A stretch of 64,000 bases of DNA, from contig NC_052481.1 in the NCBI RefSeq assembly GCF_009730915.1, positions 15,062,386-15,126,385 on the forward strand, in the 5' to 3' direction. The notes below the pieces were generated by a model. It made no database searches, had not been told where the DNA came from, and saw only the letters and a list, made by a program, of their open reading frames with translations. Below are positions 41,517 through 53,103 of this stretch, one piece after another. The position numbers and the translations under genes were made by a program. The DNA is from Dioscorea cayenensis subsp. rotundata (lineage: Eukaryota > Streptophyta > Magnoliopsida > Dioscoreales > Dioscoreaceae). The number at the start of each line of letters is the position of its first letter. Position 1 is the first letter of the stretch.

Positions 41517-44164
41517 TGACACATCCGTATATGCGTGTAAACCGCAAATGCACGGGTGTCGAAGTAATAATCCCAAATGAGTAAGTATCGTATCCACAGA
41601 GAGTAGGTAATAAAGACACTTAAGTTGTTTCTTAACTAATGTGGAAGATGAACAGTGATAACTATGACAAAATATGAAAGAATGAAAATAAAAGCAACAA
41701 GATAGAGAGCATATGTAAAGGAGAAGGTAAGGAAATTGATAAAGATTTGGTATCTGGATATTGATCTACAAAGGACAATCATTTCGAGTGCAAGAACCCT
41801 CTATTATACTTCCTAATTGATGCAACAATGAGTCATGGAAATCCTTAATTACATCATCCCAAATCAACCATGCCTAACTCTATACATGTCCCGGAGGAGA
41901 GATTAAATAACCTCTAAACCTCGTACTCGCATAGAATTGCAATGAGCTCTAGGGATTCCAAGTGATAAACCCTATTCCTATGTATAGACCTAACCCTTTG
42001 GTCCAGGTGGAAGATCCCTAGCCATAATTAAGCCCTAGGTGCTAAAATCACTTCAAAGCTTCACTCCGTTGCACTCGTAACTAAGCCCCAGGGGAAGGTC
42101 ATCTCTTAGCCCATTCACTCTATTATGGCCACAAAGAACTTTTGGAATGTGGAGGTAGGATAGATTACATTTGGAGGGGAAAGGGGACGCTCTGCTACCT
42201 CTTGACTCACCCTCTCAACCCTTTCCAATCTAGCTTTGTCTAATGATCGACACAAAGTGTGTACACCCGCAAGCGCACGGGGTCGTCAAGTAATAAACCA
42301 TTCGTGCATGCACGAGTGGGTCGTATTCCCAAGGGGCCTGAGGAGCTACCCTACTCACTTCTTACCTGTTGTTTAGCTCACCGATTCCAAGGTAGGAGAA
42401 AAGAAGAAAAGAAAGCGAAATGAAAAGCGAAATGAAATCTTAAGAAGTACGAAACAAGCAAAACACGGGAGATGCTCAAGGTTGGAAAACGTTCACGGAT
42501 GTGGATTCCCAAGGGGGTTACTAAAGTGCAAAGGATACCGAGTAATTAAGCACGTGGCTAGTTGGACCGAGAAAACCAAAACCTAGGTCAACCCGATGGT
42601 CACGGCAATTGACCCCTAAATCGGTGCAAGTGTTGAGCGCGGAATCTCTTCCACCCAACTTCCCACACGATTGCAAGGAGAATGTCAGTTTTCACAAGTT
42701 AGGGTGGAAACACAAGTAGTTTTCAACCCTAGGATTGGAGGGGTACAAATACCCGATGGTCACGGCGTATTTATACAATGAACCCTTCCTAGTTTGGTGG
42801 AGTCTAGCACTAAGGCAATGGTCATGCTACAAAGTGGAAACACCGCTTTGTTGCTAAATTTATCCCCAATCGCGTCGCCGAGGCCCCAAGGCTTCAAATG
42901 TGCCTGAAATGTAAAAATAACACAATTTAAACCAAAAGGGCATCGATTCAACAAATAAATATAAAGAATCCTACAAAACAAATACATGCAGAGTACGTAC
43001 TTTTAGACATTTATCATCTAACTCTCATGGTGTGTCACTCACTCACAAGAATTACCATTAAGAACTCTCAACCTTAGTGTCACTCTAGGGGAGTATTCAT
43101 AAAGTCTCCACGATTGGAACTCATAATTAAAATCAATTAATTGAAAGCATAATAAAGAGATTCAATGAAACGAATACATCATAGGGTTCACAAATACCCA
43201 AGTACCCACTAGGGGTTTAGCTCTCCATGGAGCTAGATACAATCATTGAAATCGAATGTAAAAACAAAGCATCCATAGAAAACCCCCTCGTTAGTCATGG
43301 CGATGGTCTTGTGGAGAGTCCTCTACTCGTCGCAAGGGTCCTTTTGTCCGGCCTAGGATACACCTCGTCGAATCGGTGCTGATAAAAGCTCTCCCACTAA
43401 CCTTCTTACAAATGGTGGTGATGTCAGAGCCGTAGAACCTCTCCAAAGCCCTAGCCAATACCTCTCAAAACCATAGCCGCCACCATCTCTCAAGTTGGGG
43501 AAAAGATGGAGAAAAGAATGCTAAAATCGGTGCTAAAATCGGCTTTTAAATTGCTGGAATCGGGAATCCACTTACCCATATGGGCGACCCTGTGAATTTT
43601 TCATACGGGCGTGTGGAATTTCCAAATGCCCGTGTGGATTCTCTATCTTCCTATTTTCTCAGCCGGCTGTAAACAGTGCTGCTAATGTATCTTTGCTCCA
43701 TTGTTTTCTATAGTACCCTGCTACAGTACTGCCTGAAATACTCCCGGATCCATACTTTCATCGAGGTAATGCAAACGGGCACATGTTTACGTCGTAGATC
43801 GCCTTGCTTCTTCAATAACGGACATGTTGGTGGAGATCTTGTCCTATAAGCACAAGTCAGAATGCTTGAATGTGACTACCCTTGTGTCCCTCCAATTAGT
43901 TGTGCTAACTCGAGTATGAGGAGGCTGGCACACATTCCTGCATCTGGAACCTGACCTATGTCTTCGCGTTTGAACCTTAGCAAGATTTCGTCCGAAATTA
44001 GTGCATTATGACCTACATTGGCTTCTTTCTCTCATAATCAGCCTCACAACCCTACCTGCATGAAAGAAACATAAATTCACTCATATTATTATTAAAACCC
44101 GAGAAAATTAATGCTCAACACAAGCAAAGAACACTTCGTATTCTTATCGCACAAGCACTTATTA
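41517..44164 (-). repeat. 5' LTR of D (split by solo LTR-A4)
   Basis: About 1870 bp without the nested insert. Minus-strand start TAATAAGTGCTTG (one change from TGATAAG) at 44164, end TGTGTCA at 41517. Contains dyads (43560-43640), TTTAAATTGC box region (43548) and CTACAGTA cluster (43680-43730). Confidence 0.85.
42244..43016 (-). repeat. Solo LTR-A4 inside the D 5' LTR
   Basis: 773 bp, minus-strand TGATAAATGTC...GTCGATCA, perfect TSD TCTAA (42239-42243 and 43017-43021). Related to A LTRs by the CCCGATGGTCACGG phrases (42592, 42750), but much shorter, with no GC dyads or CTACAGTA cluster. Confidence 0.93.
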
Positions 44165-44169
44165 GTCAC

Positions 44170-45654
44170 AAAGGCAGCCACATCTTCATGTTCCTTCTCT
44201 TTGTGAAGATTGCAAGACCTCTCAAAGATATGTCGATGAAGAAAAGTCTTATAGTCTACAACATGGACGTGTCCCCGCACATGTGGCCTCAAAGAGAAGA
44301 GTGTTTGGACCACGTTTTATGAAAAGTACTATAGCAAAACACTGTAACAATTTTACTACAACAGTACTGTAGTGAAATTACTGTTCATGCGCCTGCGTGC
44401 AAATTTCTGTAGCCCACGCGGGCACGTGGAAAATCCACATGGGATCGTGGGGGCACGTGACAGGCATGGTTTTGGGCTTTGAATAGACCGTTTGACCTAT
44501 TCTTTGCGAACTTTTTGGCGAGGCTTTTAGAGAGCACTTTGAAGTTAAGGTGGCTAGAGTTTTGAAGGTGGTCTTTGGCAATATTGGGGGACGTCCATCA
44601 AGAACTTTGATCGATCTTCTCTCGGTCATAGCATAGAGGGAGCCTTCGGCGACCTAGTTTCGAAGAAGGATTCTTCAAGACGTTGGGCGACCAATTAAGG
44701 CCATCATCACGAATTCAAGGGGGTTTTTCTTCATGGTTTTTATTGCTTTTCATTGTATTCACCATTGTTTTGTAACTTGCTCAATTGAGGGCTTAGTGGC
44801 TATTTGGGCATGTGAACCCTAGGATCTATGTTTTTGTATTGATTTGCTCTATGTTCTATTAAATCCGAGTTGATTTGACTTTTAATCTTGTATTCCCATT
44901 GCTTGCATGTTTTATTGATCCTTATGGTTGATTGGATTTGCATGATTTGTTACTTTGATGAGAGAGAGTTCTCCATTAGAGTTAGAATTTCAAGGTTAAA
45001 GAGGGTTGAGAGGGTGAGTCATGAGATAGTTGAGTGTTCACTTTCCTTTCCGATTGAGTGTTTCCTATCTCCGTATTACCCAGACTCTATGAAACCATAT
45101 TTGGTGTGAGGCATGAGATTGGGAGATTTCTCTGTCGAGACATTGTAGGTTGTTAGGGATCCTTCGCCGGGAATTAGGGTTGTATCTATATTTAGGAATC
45201 GGTTTCACTCTTAGGTGTCCCTAGAGCGTATTGCGGTCATTTGGTGTGTGAGGTGTTGTGATTGAGTGATTTCTCCACTGGGACCTTATAGGCGATTAGT
45301 ACCCGTGGCTTAGAGGCAAAGGTGGTTGTTTTTGGATTACCTCGACTCATTAGACTCAGTTTAGAAGCATTTAGTGAATCTTGAGCTTCAAGTTAGATCC
45401 TATGGGGAGCAATGCCCGCGTACCTGATCTTTATTGATTGAGATTTCCTTTACTTGTTTTTCTTGTCTGTTTGCTTGTTTATTAATACTCTTGCAATTAG
45501 TTCATTTCATCACATCCATTGATTTTGACTAGATAACTAAGAATTGGTTAATACTAATATTTCCGTTCCATGTGGATTCGACTACCCACTCTCTGGGGTA
45601 ATTATTACTCGACACCCGTGCACTTACGGTTTACACGCATATTCGAACATAGCA
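44170..45654 (+). repeat. Solo LTR-B2, right part
   Basis: Resumes LTR-B at AAAGGCAGCCACATC and ends CACGCATATTCGAACATAGCA; TSD GTTCT at 45655-45659. Together with 31059-31338 it makes 1765 bp, the same length as solo LTR-B3. Confidence 0.9.
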
Positions 45655-46080
45655 GTTCTCATGCAAATCAACACATCAAACTTCACAAGTCTTAAACCAC
45701 AAACCACACAAATACCATATATGTAAATCAAAACATCCACAAAAGCAAGTTCATCCCAAGGTTCACCATATGCCCGTTGACTTTAGAAGTCTAGTTCATC
45801 ATCAACAAAGGAGAAGGTATAGAAAAAACAAATACAAGACAAAGCTCATAACAACTCCCCTAAGATGAAGACTAGAAGATGGTGATGAGAACTTGCCGGA
45901 TTCGCACTAGCAAGTTCCTTGATCTTTTTCCTTGAATGTAATCTTATTCTTCCTTTGATTTGCTAATGAAATTTGCCCTCTCAAACTCCCTTGAAGCCCT
46001 AGATCTGATATGTTTAGAATGGTGGCCAAAGTCTTCTCAAAAGATGCCCTAACTCTTCTTTTAAACCCCTCTCAAAAAGT
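45655..46080 (-). repeat. LTR-A copy 3, right part
   Basis: Continues the LTR-A text after the GTTCT duplication (CATGCAAATCAACACATC). Similarity fades near 46080; the U3 and the TGATAA terminus are missing, and about 100 bases of unplaced DNA separate it from gag sequence. Confidence 0.65.
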
Positions 46081-46346
46081 ATATGATTGGCATACAGGCT
46101 ATGAAGATTCCAGTTAATTGACAAAATTCATGTAAGTTGCTACAACTTTGCTCTCCCATGTTGAGGACATTTCTGTAGGTGATTCTTGAACCTTTCCTAT
46201 GTCTCAAAGAGAGACACCAATTCCATTTGTATAAAGGAAGATATTTCATTCTTGAGCTTCACAGATTTTCAGGGTGGGAAATAACGAGCAAGGAAAGCCT
46301 GTACCATCTCTTCCCATGTGGTGGTCAAAGCTCGAGGTAATGAGTG
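46081..46346 (-). pseudogene. gag fragment, part after the E1 insertion
   Basis: Minus strand carries the capsid-domain end from the same gag family (EEMVQAFLARYFP..., LETWERF-like, KCPQHG), with stops. The left about 90 bases have no match. The rest of this gag is on the far side of E1 at 51023-51111. Confidence 0.6.
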
Positions 46347-48233
46347 TGATAAGTGCTTGTGTGTTAAGAATGCAAAGTGATCTTTCCTTATAATGAGCAT
46401 TACTTTTATCAGGTTTAAGCGCTAATACATGTGTATTTTTGTTGTTTTCCGTAGGTAGGGTTGTGAAGATATATTTTAAGAAAAGAAGCCAAAAGTAAAT
46501 CGCGAACTCACCATTTGATGAAATCTTAGAAGGAACAAACGCGAAGACATAAGTTAGGCTCAAAAATACGTGCAATTATTAGCAAGCAAAAGTAGATCAC
46601 CAACCTATATGTATTCAAGCAATTACAATGATTTGGAGAGGCAAAAGTGCAGTCACATTTGCGTATCCCGACTTGTTCATTATTAGCAAGATCCTTACCA
46701 ATGAACCCGTTTATTGAAGAAGCAACGTGATCTACGGCATAAACGTGTGCCCGGTTATGTTTCCTCAATGAAAAGTGGATTCAGGAGGGTTTTTGGCAGA
46801 GTATTGTAGCAGGTTACTGTAACAATTTACTGTTGCAGTTACTGTTCACAGCTCGTAGAAAATCAGATATTCAAAGAATCCACACGGGCGTGTGGAAATT
46901 CCACATGCCCATTTGGAAATTTCACAGGGGCGTGTGGAACATCCACAAGCACGTGTGGATACCCGATTCCAGCCCTTTAAAAGCCGTGATTAACCCTGTT
47001 TTCTCTACGTTTCCCCATCTGAGGAGACGCTGGCGGCTAGGATTTGGAAAGGCTTTAGCAAGGCTTTGGAGAGGTTTGACGGCCTTCGACACCGTGTTTC
47101 CTTCGGAAGAGAGCTATGGGGGGAGCTTTCGTCGAAACCGATCTGGTGAGGTATGCCCTAGGTATGACGAGGAGTCCTTTGAAGAAGATGTGGCCGATCC
47201 ACAAGACCTTCTACACGAACACGAGGAGGTTTTCACTCAAGGATTATATCTCTTTACTTTTGATTTCATTATCTATTGTATTTTGCTCTATGGAGAGCAA
47301 AACCCCTAGTGGGTACTTGGGTATTTGTGAACCCTAGAATGTATTCGTTTCATTGAATCTCTTTATTATGCTTTCAATTAATTGATGTTTATTGTGAGTT
47401 CCAATCTTGTATGCTTGAATGTTTGAATACTCCCTAGAGTGACACTATGGTTGAGAGTTCTTGTTGTTAACTCTTGTTAGTAAGTGACACACCACGAGAG
47501 TTAAAGAAACCTAGATTAGAGAGGATTGAGAGGGTGAGGCGAGCTGTAACCGAGCATTCCCTTCCCCTCCGGTGTGATCTGTCCTACCTCCATGATCCAA
47601 GAGTTCTTTGCGGCCATAGTAGAGTGAATGGGCTAAGGGATGACCTTCCGCTGGGGCATAGTTGTGAGTGCAACTGAGTGAAACATTGAAGTGATTTTAG
47701 TACCTAGGGCTTAATTATGATTAGGGACCTTTCACCTTGACCAAAGGGTTAGGTCTATGCATAGGAATAGGGTTTATCACTTGGAATCACTAGAACTCAT
47801 TGCAATTCTATACGAGTGCGAGGTTGAGAGGTTATTCAATTTCTCCTCTGGGACATGTATAGAGTTAGGCATGGTTGACCTTAGATTTGGGACCATGTAT
47901 TAAAGGATCTCCATGTCTCATTAATGCATTAGTTAGAAAGCATAATAGGGGGTTTTGCACTTGAAACGATTGTCCTAGACGGAACAATATCCGGGTACAC
48001 CATTTATCGTCGATTGCCTCCCCTATCTTTTACTTGTGTCTCAATTATCTTTTATTATTTTCATTTGCATTGAGTTTGTTTTCACATCACTTTCAACATA
48101 TTTTCATTCTAGTTAAATAGCAATCTTGGTGGTTCTAAGCACTATTCCCTGTGGATTCGACTACCCTCTCACCGGGGTATTATTACTTCGACACCCGTGC
48201 ACTTGCAGTTTACACGCATATTCGGTCGTGTCA
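46347..48233 (+). repeat. 5' LTR of E1
   Basis: 1887 bp, TGATAAGTGCTTGTGTGTTAAG to TTCGGTCGTGTCA. Has CTGTAGCA cluster (46805-46830), CACACGGGCGTGTGG dyads (46880-46960) and CCCTTTAAAAGCC box (46971). Confidence 0.92.
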
Positions 48234-48239
48234 AGTTTT

Positions 48240-48257
48240 TGGCACCATTGCCGGGGA
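48240..48257 (+). other. Primer-binding site of E1, two CpG changes
   Basis: TGGCACCATTGCCGGGGA; both differences from the tRNA-Asp complement turn CG into CA. Confidence 0.85.
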
Positions 48258-48396
48258 ATAGGCATTTTAGAAGCACTTTGGACTTTGCTATTTTAAGTAT
48301 TTATCATTCATTCTATTTCACGCTTTCTTATTCTTCCATCATTTTCATTTATTTTCTTTTGTCATGTCTTAGTTTTTCTTACAAGGAGTTTAAATA

Positions 48397-49002
48397 ATGA
48401 TTGATCCACTCATTGCAAAGTATTCTCAAGTTGAAGCTTTGAGTGGAAAAGTTGATAGAATTATTGCTTCACAAAAACAGGGCATTCCTTTTTGCAACAC
48501 ATATCGTCCAATTGAAAAGGGCTACCCAAACTTCTTGTGGAATAGTGATGGACAATATTGGGAAGCACCTCAAGAGAATATCAAAAGGGTGAGATACTCG
48601 GAGAAGATGCACTTCAGTTGCAAAGAGTATTAGCTAACTTCATTGAAGCATCTGATATCTGCATCCAAAATATGGAGACCACACTAAGATGTAATGAAGC
48701 CTCTTATAAAAACATTGAGCATCAATTAGGATGGATACTTGACACACTCTGCAAGGAACAACAAGCATTTGAGCAAGTAATTCAAGTTCCTTATAGAGAT
48801 GATGTGGTAGTGAACGACAATGAAGAAGTTGGGTAAATTGAGTATATTGGTGCAGAAAATGAAAAGGAAGAAGTTGAATACCATTTTGAGATTTTGGAAC
48901 ATGTGAATGAAGATTGTGCTTATGAGCGAGAAAATTTTCAAGAGGATTTGCTAGTGTCATGTTCATTTTCAAGTTGAAAATACACAAGAAGAAGTAAATC
49001 CT
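48397..49002 (+). pseudogene. Capsid-less gag-like ORF of E1
   Basis: ATG 48397 (MIDPLIAKYSQVEALSGKVD) starts a coiled-coil region, then IEKGYPNFLWNSDGQYWEA; a 1-base loss near 48585 shifts to the frame carrying ALQLQRVLANFIEASDICIQNMETTLRC, a Gln-rich helix and VPYRDDVVVNDNEEVG, with a TAA at 48834 where E2 has an Arg codon. Acidic sequence continues to about 48960. Near the end the frame that leads into the FPWRPK ORF reads VENTQEEVNP then TAG at 49003, probably once Gln. So gag-like part and FPWRPK part were one ORF. No capsid domain or zinc knuckle. Confidence 0.65.
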
Positions 49003-49008
49003 TAGGTA

Positions 49009-49212
49009 ATGGAACAAGCACCACTCTTTGGGATTGATCAATTCATAAATTGCAAGAAAGAGATTTTGGGTTTGGAAGACGATGTGGGTAGGAGATTGAA
49101 GCCATCTAATGACCCACCTGTGTTAAGCTTGGACAATTCCCAACCCAAATTGTTTCCTTGGAGGCCAAAGGTAAGATGGTTGAACTCTCCAACAAATATT
49201 CCACCCCATTAA
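49009..49212 (+). pseudogene. FPWRPK protein of E1, single repeat
   Basis: 67 codons from ATG 49009 (MEQAPLFGIDQF). One 46-residue-type unit: GRRLKPSNDPPVLSLDNSQPKLFPWRPK, closely matching units 3 and 4 of A1. A TAA at 49210 stops it, but the next codons (about 49213-49287) still match the A1 C-terminus (GSSYAMSSREEYTLFKPP), so the original protein was longer. The upstream frame is open back to a TAG at 49003. Copy number of the repeat differs (one here, four in A1). Confidence 0.65.
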
Positions 49213-49299
49213 GTAGATTTTTGTTTTAAAGGAAGTAGCTATGCAATGTCTAGTCGGGAGGAATACACTCTTTTTAAGCCTCCATAAGGTAACGAAGAG

Positions 49300-49351
49300 G
49301 TACATCAAGCTAAGTGACGTAAAACAAGTGCTTCTTGGGAGGCAATCCAAG
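49300..49351 (+). other. Conserved pol-relic motif (E1 copy)
   Basis: Reads IKLSDVKQVLLGRQSK in one frame, 15 bases after the FPWRPK frame's FKPP end. Confidence 0.62.
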
Positions 49352-50560
49352 TTTTTAATGTTTTTCTAGTTTTTAGTTGGTATTTGCATGAATAAGGCCT
49401 TGAGTGTTGGTATCTTAAATCTTAGATGCTTCCGCTGTGATTTTCTTGTGGACATTGTAGTGTTATCATGTGCCTAATCGTGTGTGGCGAAGAATCTTGG
49501 TCGTTTGAGCATGTTTTTTTTGTGTTTTCTCTAGTTAAAATTGCATTGTTAGGCAGGCTCTGATTGTATATTTATGTTCAGAAATTTTCTACAGAGCCTG
49601 CAAAGTTTTCTTAGTGTCCAGAGAAAACACACACCCATGTGGAATTTTCGAACGGGCATGCGTTTTCGTTTAGAGCTCATCCAGAGACGGCACACGGGCG
49701 TGGAGTCGCTCCTATGAGCAACTTTGTGATGGTCCATGTCCGTGTGGAATTTCCGCACGGGCGTGTGTTTTTCTGCAGAGAATTTCTCCTCCATCCAGAG
49801 AAGACACAAGGGTGTGCACCTGCCCCTGTGAATTGCCCAGTAAGGTTCCACGCCCGTGTGGAATTGTCGCACGGGCGTGTGAAACACTTAGAGAATTTTC
49901 TCAATTGGACAGAGAAGCCACAGGGGCGTGCGTCTGCCCATGTGGGTCTCTTTTGGGGAGTCACACGGGCGTGGGTAATTTCCACATGGCCGTGTGGATG
50001 CAAAAAAACTCAAGAGCCACGCTTTTTCTTTAAAATCTTTTCGGTTTTCTTTATCTTTACACTCCTAATCACTCAAAGAACACCTTTGCACTCTCCTGAC
50101 CTCTCATCGTCATTTTAGAGGTTTGTTACTTGAGTTTTCCGGCCATTTTCTAGTTTCTCATTCTCATTTCATTAGTAAGCTTCTCTTTCTCTTTTCTCCA
50201 CCCAATCTCATTTATTTTGAAGCACCAGCGTCATCTTCACCAGCAGCGGCAACAGATGCACTAACAATTGACACCTACATTTGAGGCGTCTTAACCTTCT
50301 CTATTCTTGTTTTTCTCATTTTAATTTTTGCATTTTATTTTGGACTTGTTTGCTCAGAAAGGATCTTCCTTTTGAGTTTATCTTTTAGTTTTATCTCGAG
50401 TTGTATTTCATTACTCTATTTTTTTTATATACTCGAGTTGTTTTTTATTATTGAACTTCACTGAACCCCCTTGTGTATGTGTGCAAATGGTCTTATAAGT
50501 ATGGAAATTGAGGATTAGTCATAGACACGGTCAATGTGTTTGTTTATCACTTGGAATATT
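49352..50560 (+). other. GC-dyad array and ORF3 remnant of E1
   Basis: No intact gene. 49620-49990 is an array of CACGGGCGTG/CACGCCCGTG and CACAGGGGCG dyads with TCCAGAGA linkers, like D 37860-38530. ORF3 has been deleted down to its last codons: Ala/Ser/Pro-rich text and a TGA about 50221-50284, matching the end of the D ORF3. 50285-50500 is AT-rich flank. Confidence 0.55.
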
Positions 50561-51022
50561 GTTTATCACTTGGAATCCATAGAACTTGTTGCAATTCTAT
50601 GCGAGTGTGAGGTTGAGAGGTTATTTAATTTCTCCTCCGGGACATGTATAGAGTTAGGCATGGTTGACCATAGATTTGGGACCATGTATTAAAGGATCTC
50701 CATGACTTATTAATGCATTAGTTAGAAAGCATAATAAGGGGTTTTGAACTTGAAACGATTGTCCTAGGCGGAATAATATCCGGGTACAACATTTACTGTC
50801 GATTGCCTCCCCTATCTTTTACTTGCGCCTCCTTTATCCTTTCTTATTTTCATTTGCATTGAGTTTGTTTTCACATCACTTTCAACATATTTTCATTCTA
50901 GTTAAATAGCAGTCTTGGTGGTTGTAAGCACTATTCCCTGTGGATTCGACTACCCTCTCACTGGGGTATTATTACTTCGACACCCGTGCACTTGCGGTTT
51001 ACACACATATTCGGTCATGTCA
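50561..51022 (+). repeat. 3' LTR remnant of E1
   Basis: Last about 460 bp of the LTR, from GTTTATCACTTGGAATCC to TTCGGTCATGTCA. The same phrase occurs once more just upstream (50545), a short duplication at the deletion edge. No U3, TATA or polypurine tract remains. Confidence 0.82.
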
Positions 51023-51111
51023 GAGTGCAACCACTATTTTGCTCTCCCCTTCAAGGAAATAAGGAAGGCCCTCAACCGTATGGCATCATCTGTGACCCCA
51101 TTTGTGATACC
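51023..51111 (-). pseudogene. gag fragment, part before the E1 insertion
   Basis: Starts with the GAGTG duplication; the minus strand reads GVTDDAIRLRAFLISLKGRAK, the capsid-domain core shared with A2, C1 and D. Similarity ends near 51111. Confidence 0.65.
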
Positions 51112-52195
51112 TAGCTCGTTACTCTCTTTCTTGCTTTCTCTTCCTTGGCTATTAGCAGGGTAGAGGGTTTCCACCGTATTTATTGGGTTAGTTGGGGTCA
51201 TTCGAGTAATTACCAATCAAGCTTACTCACCATTTTCTTTTCTTGAATGTAGAAGGGCATTGTTGTCTTTTGCCAAATGCTTATTCACTTTAGTTTTGTT
51301 TCATATGAATGAGGGTAACTTAGTCATTTTTTGAAGTCCATGGCGTTTTGGTAAATATATTGAATCTTTAGGAGTGAAATGGTCACTTCCCCTTAAAACC
51401 TTATCCATTCCTTTAAATTCAAGGTTCCTTAGAGGCTAAGCTTCTCATTCATCTCTTAACTCTTTTTTTTTTTCAGCCTAATAGCTGGCCCTCTCTTATT
51501 CTTACCCAATCTTGTTTGATTTGAAGTTTAGAAGGTAATGATCCTTTCCTTTCATTTGTTTGAATAAGGGATGCATCTTCTATGTTATGCTTGTGTTTTT
51601 AGCTCTTGAAATGGTTATCTACCTCTCATGCTCTTCCTTGAAACTTGTTCACAAAATCTTTGTAATTGTTTGGCTATTTGAAGGTTGTTTAAATTGTGAA
51701 TCCTTGAATTGCACCCATGTATCCATGGAATTAGTATTCCTTTGAATTACATAAGTTTTAATGGCATTTTTGTCGAGTTTTGGTGGGGAAAAGAAGGGTT
51801 TTTATGAGCTCAAAATGATGCCATAGATGTTTTGATTCATGTGTCTTTTAGTTGCCAATTATATAGTTGTGGGAACTTGGTGTCTTTCCTTTGGATTGTT
51901 GATGAGGTTGGCCTCGGGTACTGTAGCAATCCTTAATTTTAATGTGGCACATGTGAATTCTCCTTGTTTTCTTGGTTTCTTTGGCTTAGAGGGAAGCCTA
52001 GAACCTTTGGAATGCTTTAGAAATCCCTGGTCTTAGTTTTGAGCTAACCCTTGACCAAGTTGAGGTTGGTTTTGGGGGCTTAATCTTAGGGTTTTTCTTG
52101 GTGTTTCTTTGGCTATTTCTTTTCTTGTTTGTATATGTCTGTGTGTGTGTGTGATCGTGGTTGGTTAGATGGTGAGGTTTTGTCTTGCGGCAAGG
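51112..52195. other. Unassigned AT-rich DNA
   Basis: No similarity that I can see to the other repeats of the window and no convincing gene. It has a T tract (51466-51475), a (GT)6 run at 52141-52153 and an isolated GTACTGTAGCAATCC (about 51918), the motif typical of LTR U3 regions here. Possibly an LTR or untranslated region of another retrotransposon lineage. Confidence 0.4.
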
Positions 52196-53103
52196 AATTA
52201 GCGTAGAAGTAACACTCTCGCGGGCTATACTCACCTAAGTTAATGAGTGGGACTAATTAGCATAATTTTATTATAATCAATCATGATTCATAAATAATAA
52301 CCTACGGACCTAGACATATAATTCCCCTCAAAGCATAAGAGAGCGACAAGACCAAATAAAGAATAAATAAGTTTTTAAGGTATTCCTAGACTAACTCCCT
52401 CCAATAGTTCTTCAAAGGTTAGGGATTAGAGGATCCAAAGATCGTCTTGATGACGCGTGTCACTCGCGTCCCTTTGATGATGATCCTTGAAGATGCTTGT
52501 TATGCGCGATCTTCTCCGATGATGATCATTGATGTACTCTTGAGAAATCCACTAGAATCTGCTAAAATCTGCTAGAATACGGAAGAAGCCCCGTCTCCCG
52601 CCACTTAAATCTCCAGAAATCCAGCTGCCCAATTGTATTTGGCAAAAGAGTTTTCCCAAATTTAGATAAAACTAAGGTATTTATAATGATCAGCTTCACC
52701 ACATCGTCACCACTGGCTTTGTGATGCCTGTGGTAAGTAAGTTATTGCTTGGGCTCCAAGTCACGTCCTAGCATGGTCTTTGGGTGTTATGTGTCTTAAC
52801 AACAGCTGTGATCATCTTCATAATGGCCATTGTGAGGTTGTTATGGCTTCTATGTGTCTTGATAACAGCCGTGATAAGTTGCCATAACACCTGTTATAAG
52901 TTATGCTACAACTTTGATTCAACAACTTGACTCATGTTTGGTTTAAAACACCCCCGAATTCATTTCTTTTTCCTAAAACATAAATAAGGATCACAGTGAA
53001 TAAAAGAATGAAATTTTGTGATAGTGAGGTGTTAAATAAGTAAAATTTCATGCTAAATGTAGTGTAAATGATATAGAAGATATGGTCAGTTTAGCATTTA
53101 TCA
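52196..53103 (-). repeat. LTR-like segment (G), minus strand, left end unresolved
   Basis: The right end on the minus strand is TGATAAATGCTAAACTGACC, a start like the A LTRs, abutting LTR-B text at 53104. A TATA box TATAAATA lies at 52678-52685 (minus). The minus-strand 3' half has GGTGAGTATAGCCCGCGAG text. No TSD found; the left boundary could be near 52150. Confidence 0.5.

Larger units (their letters stand above)
31339..44164 (-). mobile_element. Element D, complete minus-strand Athila-like element with nested solo LTRs
   Basis: Right to left: 5' LTR 41517-44164, primer site 41494-41510, gag-protease pseudogene, pol-relic motif, GC-dyad array, ORF3 pseudogene, 3' region with hairpin-polypurine modules, 3' LTR 31339-33187. 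TSD GGCAC (31334-31338) and GTCAC (44165-44169), one mismatch, inside LTR-B2. Without the two nested solo LTRs it is about 10.1 kb. It has the same gag-protease-ORF3 layout as A2 and lacks pol. Confidence 0.88.
46347..51022 (+). mobile_element. Element E1, 4.7 kb, non-autonomous, 3' LTR truncated
   Basis: 5' LTR 46347-48233, primer site, capsid-less gag-like ORF, FPWRPK ORF, pol-relic motif, GC-dyad array, ORF3 remnant and a 3' LTR remnant. Perfect TSD GAGTG (46342-46346, 51023-51027) within a minus-strand gag. The internal end, polypurine tract and 5' three quarters of the 3' LTR are gone, a deletion after insertion. Confidence 0.9.

Noticed and set aside
51839..52036. Possible host exon in the unassigned region
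   Set aside because: Single short ORF with no splice pattern, no homology that I recognise and no neighbours; the region looks like LTR or untranslated DNA.
52141..52153. (GT)n run as a regulatory or Z-DNA element
   Set aside because: Only six repeats; an ordinary microsatellite.
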